From positions 1 through 43,656 of the forward strand of contig JAABTX010000014.1 in assembly GCA_011389655.1 (NCBI GenBank): DNA of 43,656 bases. The letters run 5' to 3'. Source of the stretch: Thioalkalivibrio sp. Lineage in GTDB: Bacteria; Pseudomonadota; Gammaproteobacteria; Ectothiorhodospirales; Ectothiorhodospiraceae. A program made the translations under genes and the position numbers. How positions within the stretch are numbered: the first letter of the stretch is position 1; each line of letters starts with the position of its first letter. The notes under the pieces are model-generated. The model had not been told where the DNA came from and ran no database searches. It was given only the letters and a program-made list of their open reading frames with translations. Below are positions 16,922 to 26,198 of the stretch, one piece after another.

Positions 16922-17599
16922 ATGCATACCCTCTACCACTTCGCCCACGACCCCAGGGCCCAGCGCCTGCGGCTCGCCTTTGGCGCGAAACGGGTGCCAC
17001 TGGATCTGAAGACCCTTGACTGGTTCGACGACGAGACCTTCTTCGACCTCGGCATCGCCAGGCAATCTCCGGTGCTGCGCTCGGCGGACGGAAGGCTGCA
17101 CACCAACAGCATCGACGTGCTCGCGGAGATCGACCGCCTGCTGCCAGGCGAGCCGCCCCTGCGCGACCGGGTGATCGACGATGCCGCCTGGGCCGCGCTG
17201 CTGGACTGGCGGAGCCGGGTCGACGCGGTGCTGGAGCGACTCTACGCGCCGCTCGCTCCCGGTTTCCATGGCATCGGCGACGACACCGAGGCACTCGACG
17301 ACTTCAAGGCCGGCGTTCGACACCGCTTCGGAATGACGCTGGAGGAGCTCGCGAACGACCGCTACGACGGCTTCAATCAGTTCAGCCGCCTGTCGCGTCT
17401 CCCGGATCTGGCCCGGCACCTTGCCGGCGAGCGCTTCTACGTCGGTCGCCTCAGCATCGCCGACTGTCTCCTCGCCGCCGACCTGTACCCGCTGCAGATG
17501 CACGATGGCATCAATCTGCCAGTGGACATGCTCTACTATCTCAGGCGCGTGGAAGAGGCCTGCGACATCGACCTCAACCGCGACTGGCTGGCAAGATGA
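16922..17599 (+). CDS. Glutathione S-transferase family protein
   Basis: A 225-residue cytosolic GST-fold protein. The N-terminal thioredoxin-like domain (about 1-80) has LYHFAHDPRAQRLRLAF in place of the usual Cys/Ser/Tyr active-site region and the cis-Pro segment RQSPVLRSADGRLHTNS. A helical C-terminal domain follows, with YVGRLSIADCLLAADLYPL matching the family's N-capping box. Substrate unknown. The replacement of the usual catalytic residue by a FAHDP segment makes a standard GST reaction uncertain. Confidence 0.85.
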   Translation: MHTLYHFAHDPRAQRLRLAFGAKRVPLDLKTLDWFDDETFFDLGIARQSPVLRSADGRLHTNSIDVLAEIDRLLPGEPPLRDRVIDDAAWAALLDWRSRVDAVLERLYAPLAPGFHGIGDDTEALDDFKAGVRHRFGMTLEELANDRYDGFNQFSRLSRLPDLARHLAGERFYVGRLSIADCLLAADLYPLQMHDGINLPVDMLYYLRRVEEACDIDLNRDWLAR

Positions 17600-17772
17600 T
17601 GACGCGAGCGACGGCCCGCCGCCGAACCCTCACCCCCCGCTCTGCCCCCGGCATCCCGCCCTCCGCTCCCCGGCTTCGTCTGCGGGAGAGAGCAAGCCCC
17701 TCCACCCCCTGCGGGGATGGGCTGGGGAGGGAGCCGGCCCCAACCCATGACCGACATGGAGGAGACCAACCC

Positions 17773-18105
17773 ATGACCCTGGAACAACTGCTGAACTACC
17801 TCGACGATCAGATGGAGCGGGACTTTCTCGACGGCGACGCCGCCGAGACCCTGAACAAGGCCCGCGACGGCAGCCACAGCGACCCGATCGTCGCGGAGAT
17901 ACTCACGGCGCTGATGGACGGCGCCGGCGCCGACTCCCCCGGCACCGAACTCGAGCGGGCGGTGGCGGTGAAGGCCATCGGACCGCTGCGACTGAAATAC
18001 ATGAAGGACGATGCCCCGGTCGAGGGCTTCCGTCTCGTGGAAAAGACCATCGTCACGATTGACGCCGCCTACAACGATGAGGCCCTGGCAGCCAAGCCGC
18101 ACTGA
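17773..18105 (+). CDS. Hypothetical protein
   Basis: A 110-residue acidic soluble protein that I do not recognise. It begins MTLEQLLNYLDDQMERDFLD and has no signal peptide, membrane segment or cysteine. GGAGGAGA about nine bases upstream makes the ATG at 17773 a strong start; in-frame sequence further upstream is repeat-like. It is 173 bases downstream of the GST gene on the same strand, and the gap contains GC-rich palindromes (CCCCTGCGGGG core near 17713), so separate transcription is possible. Confidence 0.75.
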   Translation: MTLEQLLNYLDDQMERDFLDGDAAETLNKARDGSHSDPIVAEILTALMDGAGADSPGTELERAVAVKAIGPLRLKYMKDDAPVEGFRLVEKTIVTIDAAYNDEALAAKPH

Positions 18106-18151
18106 CCCCCGGTGATCGAATGCCGGATCGCCGAGCGGGCCCGCCTCCCAC

Positions 18152-18237
18152 GGGGGTCGTGGGAGCGGCTTTCAGCCGCGATGCGGCGTGGCTTTGAGTG
18201 CCCAGGGCCATCGCGGCTGGAAGCCGCTCCTACAGGG
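18152..18237. repeat. REP-like palindromic repeat pair
   Basis: A direct unit (GTGGGAGCGGCTTTCAGCCG) and an inverted unit (CGGCTGGAAGCCGCTCCTAC) flank a spacer of about 25 bases containing GATGCGGCG, the same architecture as the pair at 52-126. It lies between the hypothetical gene and the convergent ilvA. Confidence 0.85.
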
Positions 18238-18364
18238 GGGACGGGACGGCCGCCGTGGGAGGACAGCCCCTCGCCGGTATTCCCCGGCGCCGGATTGCCG
18301 AGCCGGCCCGCCTCCCACTGAGGCGAGGCCCGGCACCATGCACACCATGGGGCGCCAGCCAGGC

Positions 18365-19879
18365 TCAGCGCAGGAACAACGGATACGCCGGGTTATCCGT
18401 CTCCTCCCACCACGGGTACCCGATGTCCTTCAGGAAGGCGCGGAACCGCGCGCTGTCGGATTCCGGCACCTGTATGCCCACCAGCACCCGTCCATAGGCG
18501 GCGCCGTGATTGCGGTAGTGGAACAGGCTGATGTTCCAGTCCGCGCCCATGCGGGTGAGGAAATGCAGCAGGGCCCCCGGCCGCTCCGGGAACTCGAAAC
18601 GGTACAGGCTCTCGTTCTTCACGTGACTGGCGTGGCCGCCCACCATGTGACGCAGATGCAGCTTCGCAACCTCGTTGTCCGTCATATCGAGCAGCGGGTA
18701 GCCCTCGGCCTTCAGCCGCTCCAGCACCTCCTGCTTCTCGGCATCGCCGCGCTCCAGCTTCAGCCCGACAAAGACGTGGGCGTCGGTCTCGTCCGAGTAG
18801 CGGTAGTTGAATTCGGTGATGCCGCGCTTGCCGATCGCCCTGCAGAACCTGCGGAAGCTGCCAGGTTGCTCGGGAATGGTGACCGCGAACACCGCCTCCC
18901 TGCGCTCGCCGATCTCCGCGCGCTCCGCCACGTGCCGCAGTCGGTCGAAGTTCATGTTGGCGCCGCTCAGCACCGCGCCGAACCGCCCCCCCTGCAGACC
19001 TTCGCGCTCCACGTACTTCTTGAGGCCCGCCACCGAGAGCGCGCCCGCGGGCTCCGCGACCACACGCGTGTCGTCGAAGATGTCCTTGATCGCGGCACAG
19101 ATCTCGTCGGTATCGACCAGCAGGATTTCGTCGGCGAACTTGCGCGCGAGCCGGAAGGTCTCCTTGCCGACCTGCCGCACGGCCGCGCCGTCGGCAAAGA
19201 TGCCAACCTGTTCCAGCACGACGCGCCGCTTGCGGCGCAGTGCCTCGTACATGGACGGCGCGTCCTCGGGCTCCACGCCGATCACCCGGATCTCGGGCCG
19301 CAGACGCTTGATGTAGGTCGCCATTCCCGCCAGCAGGCCGCCACCGCCGACACAGACGAACACGGCGTCCAGCGGCCCCGGGTGCTGGCGCAGGAGCTCC
19401 ATCGCCACCGTACCCTGTCCGGCAATCACCGCCGGGTCATCGAAGGGATGGATGAAGACATAGCCGTGTTTCTCCTGCAGCGTCAGCGCATGCGCGGAGG
19501 CCTCGTCGAAGGAGTCACCGTGGAGCACGGTGCGCCCCCCGAATCGCTGCACGGCCTGCACCTTGATCCGCGGCGTCGTGACCGGCATCACGATCACCGC
19601 CTTGATGCCCAGCCTGGAGGCCGCCAGCGCGACCCCCTGGGCATGGTTGCCGGCCGAGGCCGCGATCACGCCGCGAGCCCGCTCGGACGCCGTCAGTTGC
19701 GCGATCCGGTTGTAGGCGCCGCGCAGCTTGAACGAGAACACCGGCTGCAGATCCTCGCGCTTCAGCCACACCGAAGAGCCGATCCGCTGCGACAGCGTCG
19801 GCATCATCTCGAGCGGCGTCTCCCGGGCCACGTCGTACACGGACGCAGTCAGGATCTTTTCCAGATAGGGGTAGGCCAT
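18365..19879 (-). CDS. ilvA: Threonine ammonia-lyase, biosynthetic (IlvA)
   Basis: A 504-residue PLP enzyme that converts threonine to 2-oxobutanoate, the first step of isoleucine synthesis. The catalytic domain has the PLP lysine K51 in [10 protein letters not shown], the [10 protein letters not shown] loop and [10 protein letters not shown]. Two ACT-like regulatory modules (about residues 325-500) identify the isoleucine-inhibited biosynthetic form rather than the short catabolic TdcB. The ATG at 19879 was chosen over one at 20005, which would run into the rpiA promoter region. Divergent from rpiA with 119 bases between starts. Confidence 0.96.
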   Translation of the reverse strand: MAYPYLEKILTASVYDVARETPLEMMPTLSQRIGSSVWLKREDLQPVFSFKLRGAYNRIAQLTASERARGVIAASAGNHAQGVALAASRLGIKAVIVMPVTTPRIKVQAVQRFGGRTVLHGDSFDEASAHALTLQEKHGYVFIHPFDDPAVIAGQGTVAMELLRQHPGPLDAVFVCVGGGGLLAGMATYIKRLRPEIRVIGVEPEDAPSMYEALRRKRRVVLEQVGIFADGAAVRQVGKETFRLARKFADEILLVDTDEICAAIKDIFDDTRVVAEPAGALSVAGLKKYVEREGLQGGRFGAVLSGANMNFDRLRHVAERAEIGERREAVFAVTIPEQPGSFRRFCRAIGKRGITEFNYRYSDETDAHVFVGLKLERGDAEKQEVLERLKAEGYPLLDMTDNEVAKLHLRHMVGGHASHVKNESLYRFEFPERPGALLHFLTRMGADWNISLFHYRNHGAAYGRVLVGIQVPESDSARFRAFLKDIGYPWWEETDNPAYPLFLR

Positions 19880-19998
19880 GCGCGGAAGATACCACGGCGC
19901 GGCGGCGCCCCGACATCGACGACCCTCGAGCGCACCGCTTGGACACCCGCACCGGCGCTGGGTATCCTCACACGGTTTCAAACACCTCCGGAAAAAAC

Positions 19999-20658
19999 AT
20001 GACACAGGACGAAATGAAGAAGGCCGTCGCCGAAGCGGCCCTTGAATACGTGCAGAGCGGCTGGATCGTCGGCGTCGGCACGGGCTCGACCGCCAATCAC
20101 TTCATCGACGCGCTGGCGAAGATGAAGGGCAGGATCGACGGCGCGGTCGCGTCCAGCGAGGCCAGCGCCGGGCGGTTGCGCAGCCACGGCATCGAGGTGC
20201 TCGACCTGAACGCCGCCGGGCCACTCCCGATCTACGTGGATGGCGCGGACGAGGCCACGAACCACCTGCACCTGACCAAGGGTGGTGGCGGCGCGCTGAC
20301 GCGCGAGAAGATCGTCGCCGCCGCGTCGGAGACCTTCATCTGCGTGATCGACGAGACCAAGCAGGTCGACTACCTTGGTGCCTTTCCGCTGCCGGTGGAG
20401 GTGATCCCGATGGCCCGCAGCCACGTCGCACGCACCCTCGCCGCGATGGGCGGCAACCCGGTGCTGCGCGAAGACTTCCGCACGGACAACGGCAACGTGA
20501 TCCTGGATGTGCACGGCCTGCGGATCATGAACGCGGTGGAACTGGAGGGCGAAATCGACCACGTCGCCGGCGTCGTGACCAACGGCCTGTTCGCGCGCCG
20601 TCCCGCCGACATCATGCTCGTGGGTTCCGCGACAGGTGTGAGCAAGGTCACCGCCTGA
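19999..20658 (+). CDS. rpiA: Ribose-5-phosphate isomerase A
   Basis: A 219-residue enzyme that interconverts ribose-5-phosphate and ribulose-5-phosphate; the length equals E. coli RpiA. Active-site and phosphate-binding motifs are intact: [25 protein letters not shown] and [14 protein letters not shown]. The ATG at 19999 was chosen over an in-frame ATG at 19939 because the family begins MTQDEMKK. ilvA next to rpiA is a common gammaproteobacterial arrangement. A strong terminator follows. Confidence 0.97.
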   Translation: MTQDEMKKAVAEAALEYVQSGWIVGVGTGSTANHFIDALAKMKGRIDGAVASSEASAGRLRSHGIEVLDLNAAGPLPIYVDGADEATNHLHLTKGGGGALTREKIVAAASETFICVIDETKQVDYLGAFPLPVEVIPMARSHVARTLAAMGGNPVLREDFRTDNGNVILDVHGLRIMNAVELEGEIDHVAGVVTNGLFARRPADIMLVGSATGVSKVTA

Positions 20659-20688
20659 TGCCCCAGTGCCCGCCCCGAGGGCTGAACC

Positions 20689-20716
20689 CCCTCCCCGCCT
20701 GCGGGGGAGGGTTTTT
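20689..20716 (+). terminator. Intrinsic terminator of rpiA
   Basis: CCCTCCCC pairs with GGGGAGGG around a GC-rich loop, followed directly by TTTTT, 30 bases after the rpiA stop codon. A textbook rho-independent terminator. Confidence 0.88.
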
Positions 20717-20760
20717 CGCTAACTCTGATGACACGGTGCCACCCCGACCATGAAACCGGC

Positions 20761-20844
20761 GTAGGGTGGGCAAAACGAAGTGTGCCCACCACAAACCGCC
20801 ACGGCCAAGATGGTGGGCCCGCTGCGCTTGGCCCACCCTACGCC
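20761..20844. repeat. Palindromic repeat pair, GGGTGGGC family
   Basis: GTAGGGTGGGCAAAACGAAG followed by TGTGCCCACC forms one unit, and an inverted unit (GGTGGGCCCGCTGCGCTTGG, then CCCACCCTAC) follows after about 18 bases. Similar units occur at 43599 and, as a variant, at 16094. The rest of the 424-base gap between rpiA and the aldehyde dehydrogenase gene shows no gene. Confidence 0.85.
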
Positions 20845-20926
20845 TTCCGCCCTGTTGGTCGCCGACGCGCACACCGTGTTCTCTCACGTTAACTGTGATG
20901 GCGGCCCGCTACCCCGACGATAAAAA

Positions 20927-20956
20927 TCTCCCTCCCTGCCTGCGGGGGAGGGGAGA
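20927..20956. repeat. GC-rich palindrome
   Basis: TCTCCCTCCC and GGGGGAGGGGAGA flank a short loop containing CCTGC. The core resembles the rpiA terminator stem, but no T-run follows in either direction. It may be a repeated element or a degenerate terminator. Confidence 0.55.
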
Positions 20957-21082
20957 AATGGCGGACTTTCACGTCAAACGCGAGTCTTCAACGCCAAAAA
21001 TGGCCCTCGAAGGGCTGAGAAGCCCTCGAAACAAGGACCTCTACTGCGCAAAAACCGTGGGTTGCGCTGGCCCGACCCCCAG

Positions 21083-22510
21083 TCACGCGGTGACGATCAG
21101 CTTTCGGATCTGCATGTCGCGCAGGGTGTAGGGGATGCCGCCGACGCCGAGGCCCGACTGGCGCAGGCCGGCGAACGGCATCCAGTCGACGCGGAAGGCG
21201 GTGTGGTCGTTGATCATCACCGCGGAGGCATCCAGGGCGTGGGCGGCGGCGCGCGCGGTGTCGAGGTCGCGCGTGAAGACCGCGGCCTGGAAGGCCCAGG
21301 GCAGACCGTTCGCCCGCGCGACGGCATCGTCCAGGTCATCGTAACCGTAGACGGCAACGACCGGACCAAAGACCTCGTCGGTACTCACACGGGCCCGTGC
21401 CGGCGGGTCACGCAACACGGTGCAGGCGTAGGTGGTCGCCGATCGCGCCTCGCCCCCCGACAGCAGCCTGCCACCACCTGCGACCGCCTCCTGCACCCAC
21501 TCGTCGACGCGACCGACCTCGGTCCCCCGGATCAGCGGCCCGACATCGACATCCGCGCGCGTCGGATCACCAATGCGCAGGCGTTCGGCGCCGGCGGCGA
21601 GCCGGTCGCCGAGTTCCTCCAGCCGATCGCGATGCGCGAAGACCCGCTGCACCGACACGCAGACCTGCCCGGCGTGGTAGAAGCCGCCCTTCAGCAGCTT
21701 CGGGACCGCATTGTCGAGATCCGCGTCCGCGGCCACGATCACGGGCGCCGCGCCGCCGTGCTCCAGCGCGCAGCGGGTCCCCGGGGCGACCAGGGAACGC
21801 AGCCTCCAGCCCACCTCCGCACTGCCGATGAAGCTCAGAAAGCCGACCCGCGGATCGGTCACCAGCCGCGTGGCCACATCGACATCCCGCGTCACCAGCG
21901 CCTGGCACCATGGCTCCGGCAGACCCGCCTCGTGGAGGATGCGCACCAGGCGGAAACAGGACAGCGGCGTGGCCTCGGCCGGCTTCACGATCACGGGACA
22001 GCCGGCGGCCACGGCCGGGGCCACCTGGTGCGCAATCAGGTTCAGCGGGTGATTGAAGGCGCTGACCGCCACCACCACGCCGATCGGCTCGGGCAGCGTG
22101 AAGGCCTGCCGTCCGGCCGAGGCCGGATTGAGGCCCATCGGGACGACCTCGCCCCCGTCCGCGCGCAGGGCATCGACGCAGAGGCGGACGCTGTCGATCG
22201 CGCGGGTCATCTCGACGCGCGAGTCAGGCAGTGGCTTGCCGCCCTCGCGGGCCGCCTCCAACGCCAGGAAATCGGCCTGCTCCGAAAGGATCGCCGCGGT
22301 TCGCTCGAGGATCTCGATCCGTCGGTGCAACGGCAGCCAGCCGCGCCGGTCCCGGAACAGCCGGTGCGCCACCGCCAGCGCGGCGTCCACGGCCTCCTCT
22401 CCGACCGTCTCGACCTCGGCGATCGTGGTCTCGTCATAGGGTGCGAGCACGGGCATCCGGCCAGCCGGACCACTGTCGGCGGCCATCAGCGAAGGGAAGA
22501 AATCTGTCAT
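21083..22510 (-). CDS. NAD(P)-dependent aldehyde dehydrogenase
   Basis: A 475-residue aldehyde dehydrogenase superfamily member. The nucleotide-binding region has SAFNHPLNLIAHQVAPA and VIVKPAEATPLS, the general-base glutamate lies in LEHGGAAPVIV, and the catalytic cysteine lies in YHAGQVCVSVQRVF. The C-terminal NDHTAFRVDWMPFAGLRQSG motif resembles the subgroup acting on small hydroxy- or phospho-aldehydes (lactaldehyde, glyceraldehyde-3-phosphate, succinate semialdehyde), so the substrate cannot be fixed. It follows the acetolactate-synthase-like gene by 28 bases and probably belongs to that operon. Confidence 0.9.
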   Translation of the reverse strand: MTDFFPSLMAADSGPAGRMPVLAPYDETTIAEVETVGEEAVDAALAVAHRLFRDRRGWLPLHRRIEILERTAAILSEQADFLALEAAREGGKPLPDSRVEMTRAIDSVRLCVDALRADGGEVVPMGLNPASAGRQAFTLPEPIGVVVAVSAFNHPLNLIAHQVAPAVAAGCPVIVKPAEATPLSCFRLVRILHEAGLPEPWCQALVTRDVDVATRLVTDPRVGFLSFIGSAEVGWRLRSLVAPGTRCALEHGGAAPVIVAADADLDNAVPKLLKGGFYHAGQVCVSVQRVFAHRDRLEELGDRLAAGAERLRIGDPTRADVDVGPLIRGTEVGRVDEWVQEAVAGGGRLLSGGEARSATTYACTVLRDPPARARVSTDEVFGPVVAVYGYDDLDDAVARANGLPWAFQAAVFTRDLDTARAAAHALDASAVMINDHTAFRVDWMPFAGLRQSGLGVGGIPYTLRDMQIRKLIVTA

Positions 22511-22538
22511 GGGCCGCTCCTTGCGGCACGCACCGGTG

Positions 22539-24221
22539 TCAGATCGCCCGGCTGCGCGCCTTGATGTCCTCGTTCAGGATCCGGTCGTTGTCGCTGTAGT
22601 CCACCGGCACGTCGATCACATGTACCCCCGGCGCGGCCACGCAGGATTCGAGCAGCGGCCGCAGGGCCTCCGCGGACTCCACGCGGTGCCCCTGTGCCCC
22701 GTAGGCCTCGGCATAGCGCACGAAGTCCGGATTCCCGTAGACCAGGCCGTAATCGTCGAAACCCATCGCGGCCTGCTTCCAGCGGATCATGCCGTAGGCG
22801 TCGTCGCGCAGGACCACCACCACGAGGTCGAGCCTGAGGCGCACCGCGGTCTCGAGTTCCTGCGAGTTCATCATGAAGCCGCCATCGCCGCAGACGGCGA
22901 TCACCGGCCGTTCCGGATGCACCATCTTCGCCGCCATCGCCGAGGGCAGACCCGCGCCCATCGAGGCGAGTGCGTTGTCGAGCAGCACCGTGTTCGGCTG
23001 GCGGGCGCGGTAGTTGCGAGCGAACCAGATCTTGTAGATCCCGTTGTCCAGCGCAACGATCCCCTCTTCGGGCAGTGTTGCGCGGATATCGGCCACCAGC
23101 CGCTGCGGATAGACCGGGAAGCGGCCGTCATCGGCACCCTCTTCCAGATGCGCGTCGAGGTGCCCCTTCACCTCCATGAACCGGCCGAAATCCCAGTGTG
23201 CCTGCGGCCTGACGGCCGCCGTCAGGCGCTCGACGCTGTCGGCAATGTCGCCGATCACGCCCTGGTGCGGGTGATATACCGCATCCACGGAGGCGGTCAC
23301 GTAGTTCACGTGGATCACCCGCGCCTCGCCCGCCCGGGCAGCCTCTTCGACGTGCGGCGGCGCGTTCTCCGGCTGGCCCATGATGAACGGCGGCTTCTCC
23401 ACCACGTCGTGGCCCACGTTGATGATCAGGTCCGCCGATTCCACCGCCCGGTGCAGGAAGTCGTCGCCCGACACCGCGGCATTGCCGAGGAAGAGCGGAT
23501 GCTGTTCATCGACCACGCCCTTGCCCATCTGGGTGCTGAAAAAGGGAATTCCGGTGGACTCGACGAAGGCAGGCAGCGCGCGACAGGTCTGCCGCCGGTT
23601 TGCGCCGGCGCCGATCAGCAGCAGCGGACGGCGGGCGGCCTCGATCATCTCCATCGCGGCCCTGATCGACCCCTCGCTGGCGCACGGCGTCTCGAAGCGG
23701 CTGCGCGGAAGCACCGGTGCGTCGGTCTCCTCGCGGGCGATGTCCTCCGGCAGCTCGAGGTGAACCGCCCCGGGGCGCTCGTCCTCGGCGCGCCGAAAGG
23801 CCTCGCGCACGCGGGCGGGGATGTTGGCCCCGCTGCTGATCTGCCGGGTGTACTTGGTGATCGGGTGCATCATGTCGACCACTTCCAGGATCTGAAACTC
23901 GCCCTGCTTGCTTGCCTTGATCGGCTTCTGGCCGGTGATCATCAGCATCGGCATCGCCCCCAGCTGGGCGTAGGCGGCGGCCGTGACCAGATTGGTGGCC
24001 CCCGGCCCGAGCGTGGACAGGCAGACGCCGGTCCTTCCGCTGAGGCGCCCGTAGGTCGCCGCCATGAACCCGGCGGCCTGCTCGTGCCGGGTCAGGACCA
24101 GACGGATCGACGACTTCCGGAGCGATTCCAGCAGATCCAGGTTCTCCTCGCCCGGAATCCCGAAGACGTACTCGACACCCTCGGACTCGAGGGCCTTCAC
24201 GAACAGATCGGATGCCTTCAT
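22539..24221 (-). CDS. Acetolactate-synthase-like thiamine diphosphate enzyme
   Basis: A 560-residue ThDP enzyme with the three usual domains. The catalytic glutamate is in YVFGIPGEENLDLLE, the FAD-type central domain has NVGHDVVEKPPF, and the ThDP/Mg motif is GDGGFMMNSQELETAV. The likely reaction is condensation of two pyruvates to acetolactate, but other 2-oxoacids or aldehydes are possible. No small regulatory subunit (ilvN/ilvH) is adjacent, which argues against the main branched-chain enzyme. The ATG at 24221 overlaps the upstream gene by four bases, so it is coupled to the glutamate-synthase-like protein. Confidence 0.88.
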   Translation of the reverse strand: MKASDLFVKALESEGVEYVFGIPGEENLDLLESLRKSSIRLVLTRHEQAAGFMAATYGRLSGRTGVCLSTLGPGATNLVTAAAYAQLGAMPMLMITGQKPIKASKQGEFQILEVVDMMHPITKYTRQISSGANIPARVREAFRRAEDERPGAVHLELPEDIAREETDAPVLPRSRFETPCASEGSIRAAMEMIEAARRPLLLIGAGANRRQTCRALPAFVESTGIPFFSTQMGKGVVDEQHPLFLGNAAVSGDDFLHRAVESADLIINVGHDVVEKPPFIMGQPENAPPHVEEAARAGEARVIHVNYVTASVDAVYHPHQGVIGDIADSVERLTAAVRPQAHWDFGRFMEVKGHLDAHLEEGADDGRFPVYPQRLVADIRATLPEEGIVALDNGIYKIWFARNYRARQPNTVLLDNALASMGAGLPSAMAAKMVHPERPVIAVCGDGGFMMNSQELETAVRLRLDLVVVVLRDDAYGMIRWKQAAMGFDDYGLVYGNPDFVRYAEAYGAQGHRVESAEALRPLLESCVAAPGVHVIDVPVDYSDNDRILNEDIKARSRAI

Positions 24222-25891
24222 AAGCGGTCTATCCCCTCGTATTCCCGTGTCTCGCACGGGCGGTGTGGATCCCCGCAGGGATCGTCTGTCCTCGTCAGGC
24301 AGTAGCGCGGCATGAATCGTTCGGGATCGGCCTCCTCGAGATGCATCGCCAATGCAGCCGGCGCCGTTGCCGGGTCGCGAAGCGCTCCCGACGCCACATA
24401 GGGGAAGATCTCGTCGTAACGCCTGACCTGGAATTGATCGACCCGGCGGAAGATGTGGGTACGGTTGAGTTCCGAGGTGTGGAACAGGCCCGCGGAGGCG
24501 ATCAGCTCGGCGGTGGCATGCACCGTCTTCTGGTGAAACTGCGCAACCCGTGCCGCCTTGTCGGTCACGACAAGACCCCGATACAGCCGCGGATCCTGCG
24601 TCGCCACGCCGGAAGGGCAGTGGTTGGTGTTGCAGATCAGCGAATGCACGCACCCGAGCGCGAGCATCATGCCACGGGCGCTGTTGCAGAGGTCGGCCCC
24701 GACCGCGAGGTTCTTCACCAGGTGGAAGGCCGTAAGCACCTTTCCGGAGACGATCACCCGGATCGACCCGCGGACGCCGAACCCGGTCAGGCAGTCGTCA
24801 ACGAAGGCCACCGCCTCGCGCAGCGGCATGCCTACCGAGTTCGTGTACTCGAGCGGCGCGGCGCCGGTGCCGCCCTCTCCGCCGTCTACGGTAATGAAGT
24901 CCGGCAGGATGCCGGTTGCCACCATCGCCTTGCAGATCGCGACGAATTCGCTCTCACGCCCGATCGCCAGCTTGAAACCGACGGGCTTCCCGCCGGAGAG
25001 TTCGCGCAGCCGGGCGACGAATTCCAACAGGCCGATCGGCGAATCGAAGGCGCTGTGCACGGGCGGCGAATCCACCGTGGTGCCGGGCTCCACGCCGCGT
25101 ATCGCGGCGATCTCCGGGGTGTTCTTCTCGGCCGGAAGGATGCCGCCGTGTCCGGGCTTCGCGCCCTGCGAGAGCTTGATCTCGATCATCCGCACGGTCG
25201 GAAGAGCCGCCTTTTCCGCGAAGGCCTCGGGGGAGAAGCGACCGCGCCTATCCCGGCAGCCGAAGTAGCCGGTGCCGATCTGCCACACCAGATCGCCGCC
25301 GTGCTCCAGATGATACGGTGCCAGGCCGCCCTCGCCCGTGTTGTGGGCAAATCCGCCGATTGATGCTCCCCGGTTCAGGGCCAGGATCGCATTGCGGCTG
25401 AGCGAACCGAAACTCATCGCCGAGATGTTCAGGATGCTGGCGCGGTACGGCCGGGTGCATTCCGGGCCACCGACGTCGACCCGCAGGTCGAGCACGTCGG
25501 AGGCGCGGATCGCCGCCACCGAGTGGCCGACCCATTCGTAGCCGTCGCGATAGACGTTCACCCGGGTACCGAAGGGTACCGTCTCCAGTTCGCCCTTGGC
25601 CCGCTGGTACACGATGCTGCGGAACATGCGGTTGATCGGCGCACCGTCGGTGTCCGACTCCACGAAGTACTGGCGCATGAACGGCCGGACCGCCTCCATC
25701 ATCCAGCGGCCGCGGCCCAGCAGAGGAAAATTGCGCCGGATCGAGTGGCGCGGCTGCAGGAGATCGTAGAACCCCAGGGCCAGCAGCGGGACGATCACCA
25801 CCCCCGACCAGAGCGCCGGCGTCCAGAGCCACCCCAAAAACGCGAGCAGCAGCAGCGCGGCCCCCACAAACACCAGGAATCCGACGTACAT
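24218..25891 (-). CDS. FMN-binding glutamate-synthase-like membrane protein
   Basis: A 557-residue protein with two N-terminal membrane segments (about 4-22 and 28-44), followed by a GltS FMN/central-type domain. Typical segments are MSFGSLSRNAILALNRGA, NTGEGGLAPYH, KLSQGAKPGHGGILP and GGEGGTGAAPLEYTNSVG. The iron-sulfur cysteine region CNTNHCPSGVATQDP is present. It lacks the N-terminal glutaminase domain of GltB, so it cannot be a normal glutamate synthase. Substrate and electron donor are unknown. First gene of a three-gene operon with the ThDP enzyme and aldehyde dehydrogenase. Confidence 0.88.
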   Translation of the reverse strand: MYVGFLVFVGAALLLLAFLGWLWTPALWSGVVIVPLLALGFYDLLQPRHSIRRNFPLLGRGRWMMEAVRPFMRQYFVESDTDGAPINRMFRSIVYQRAKGELETVPFGTRVNVYRDGYEWVGHSVAAIRASDVLDLRVDVGGPECTRPYRASILNISAMSFGSLSRNAILALNRGASIGGFAHNTGEGGLAPYHLEHGGDLVWQIGTGYFGCRDRRGRFSPEAFAEKAALPTVRMIEIKLSQGAKPGHGGILPAEKNTPEIAAIRGVEPGTTVDSPPVHSAFDSPIGLLEFVARLRELSGGKPVGFKLAIGRESEFVAICKAMVATGILPDFITVDGGEGGTGAAPLEYTNSVGMPLREAVAFVDDCLTGFGVRGSIRVIVSGKVLTAFHLVKNLAVGADLCNSARGMMLALGCVHSLICNTNHCPSGVATQDPRLYRGLVVTDKAARVAQFHQKTVHATAELIASAGLFHTSELNRTHIFRRVDQFQVRRYDEIFPYVASGALRDPATAPAALAMHLEEADPERFMPRYCLTRTDDPCGDPHRPCETREYEGIDRL

Positions 25892-26198
25892 GCCATCCCT
25901 CCGGCTCGATCATTCAGGCCCGCACCCGCGGTTCACGCGGGGCCCCGACTGCCGGGGCCCGCGCACTCTCAGTTCAGGCTAGCGCCGCTGGCCGAGAAGG
26001 AACATACGGGTTACCACGAAGACAGCAGCAGCCGGCTTCGCCCCGGGATCCCACAAGGGAGGGGTTCATCCGAGCGGCGGTGCATGCACGACAAGTGCAT
26101 ACGCGGGTCCGCGGTGAGCATCGCCGCAGGGCCGCGACCCCATGCCACCCGGGATCATCCCGCGATCGAATCGGCCTTCCTTGCACACGGCAACCGAT
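25892..26198 (-). other. Intergenic region with strong hairpin
   Basis: The space between the AhpD-like gene and the glutamate-synthase-like gene holds no credible gene. A GGGCCCCG / CGGGGCCC stem with a five-base loop lies at 25940-25960, in what would be the leader of the downstream operon. No T-run follows, so it does not look like a terminator. No riboswitch was recognised. Confidence 0.45.
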
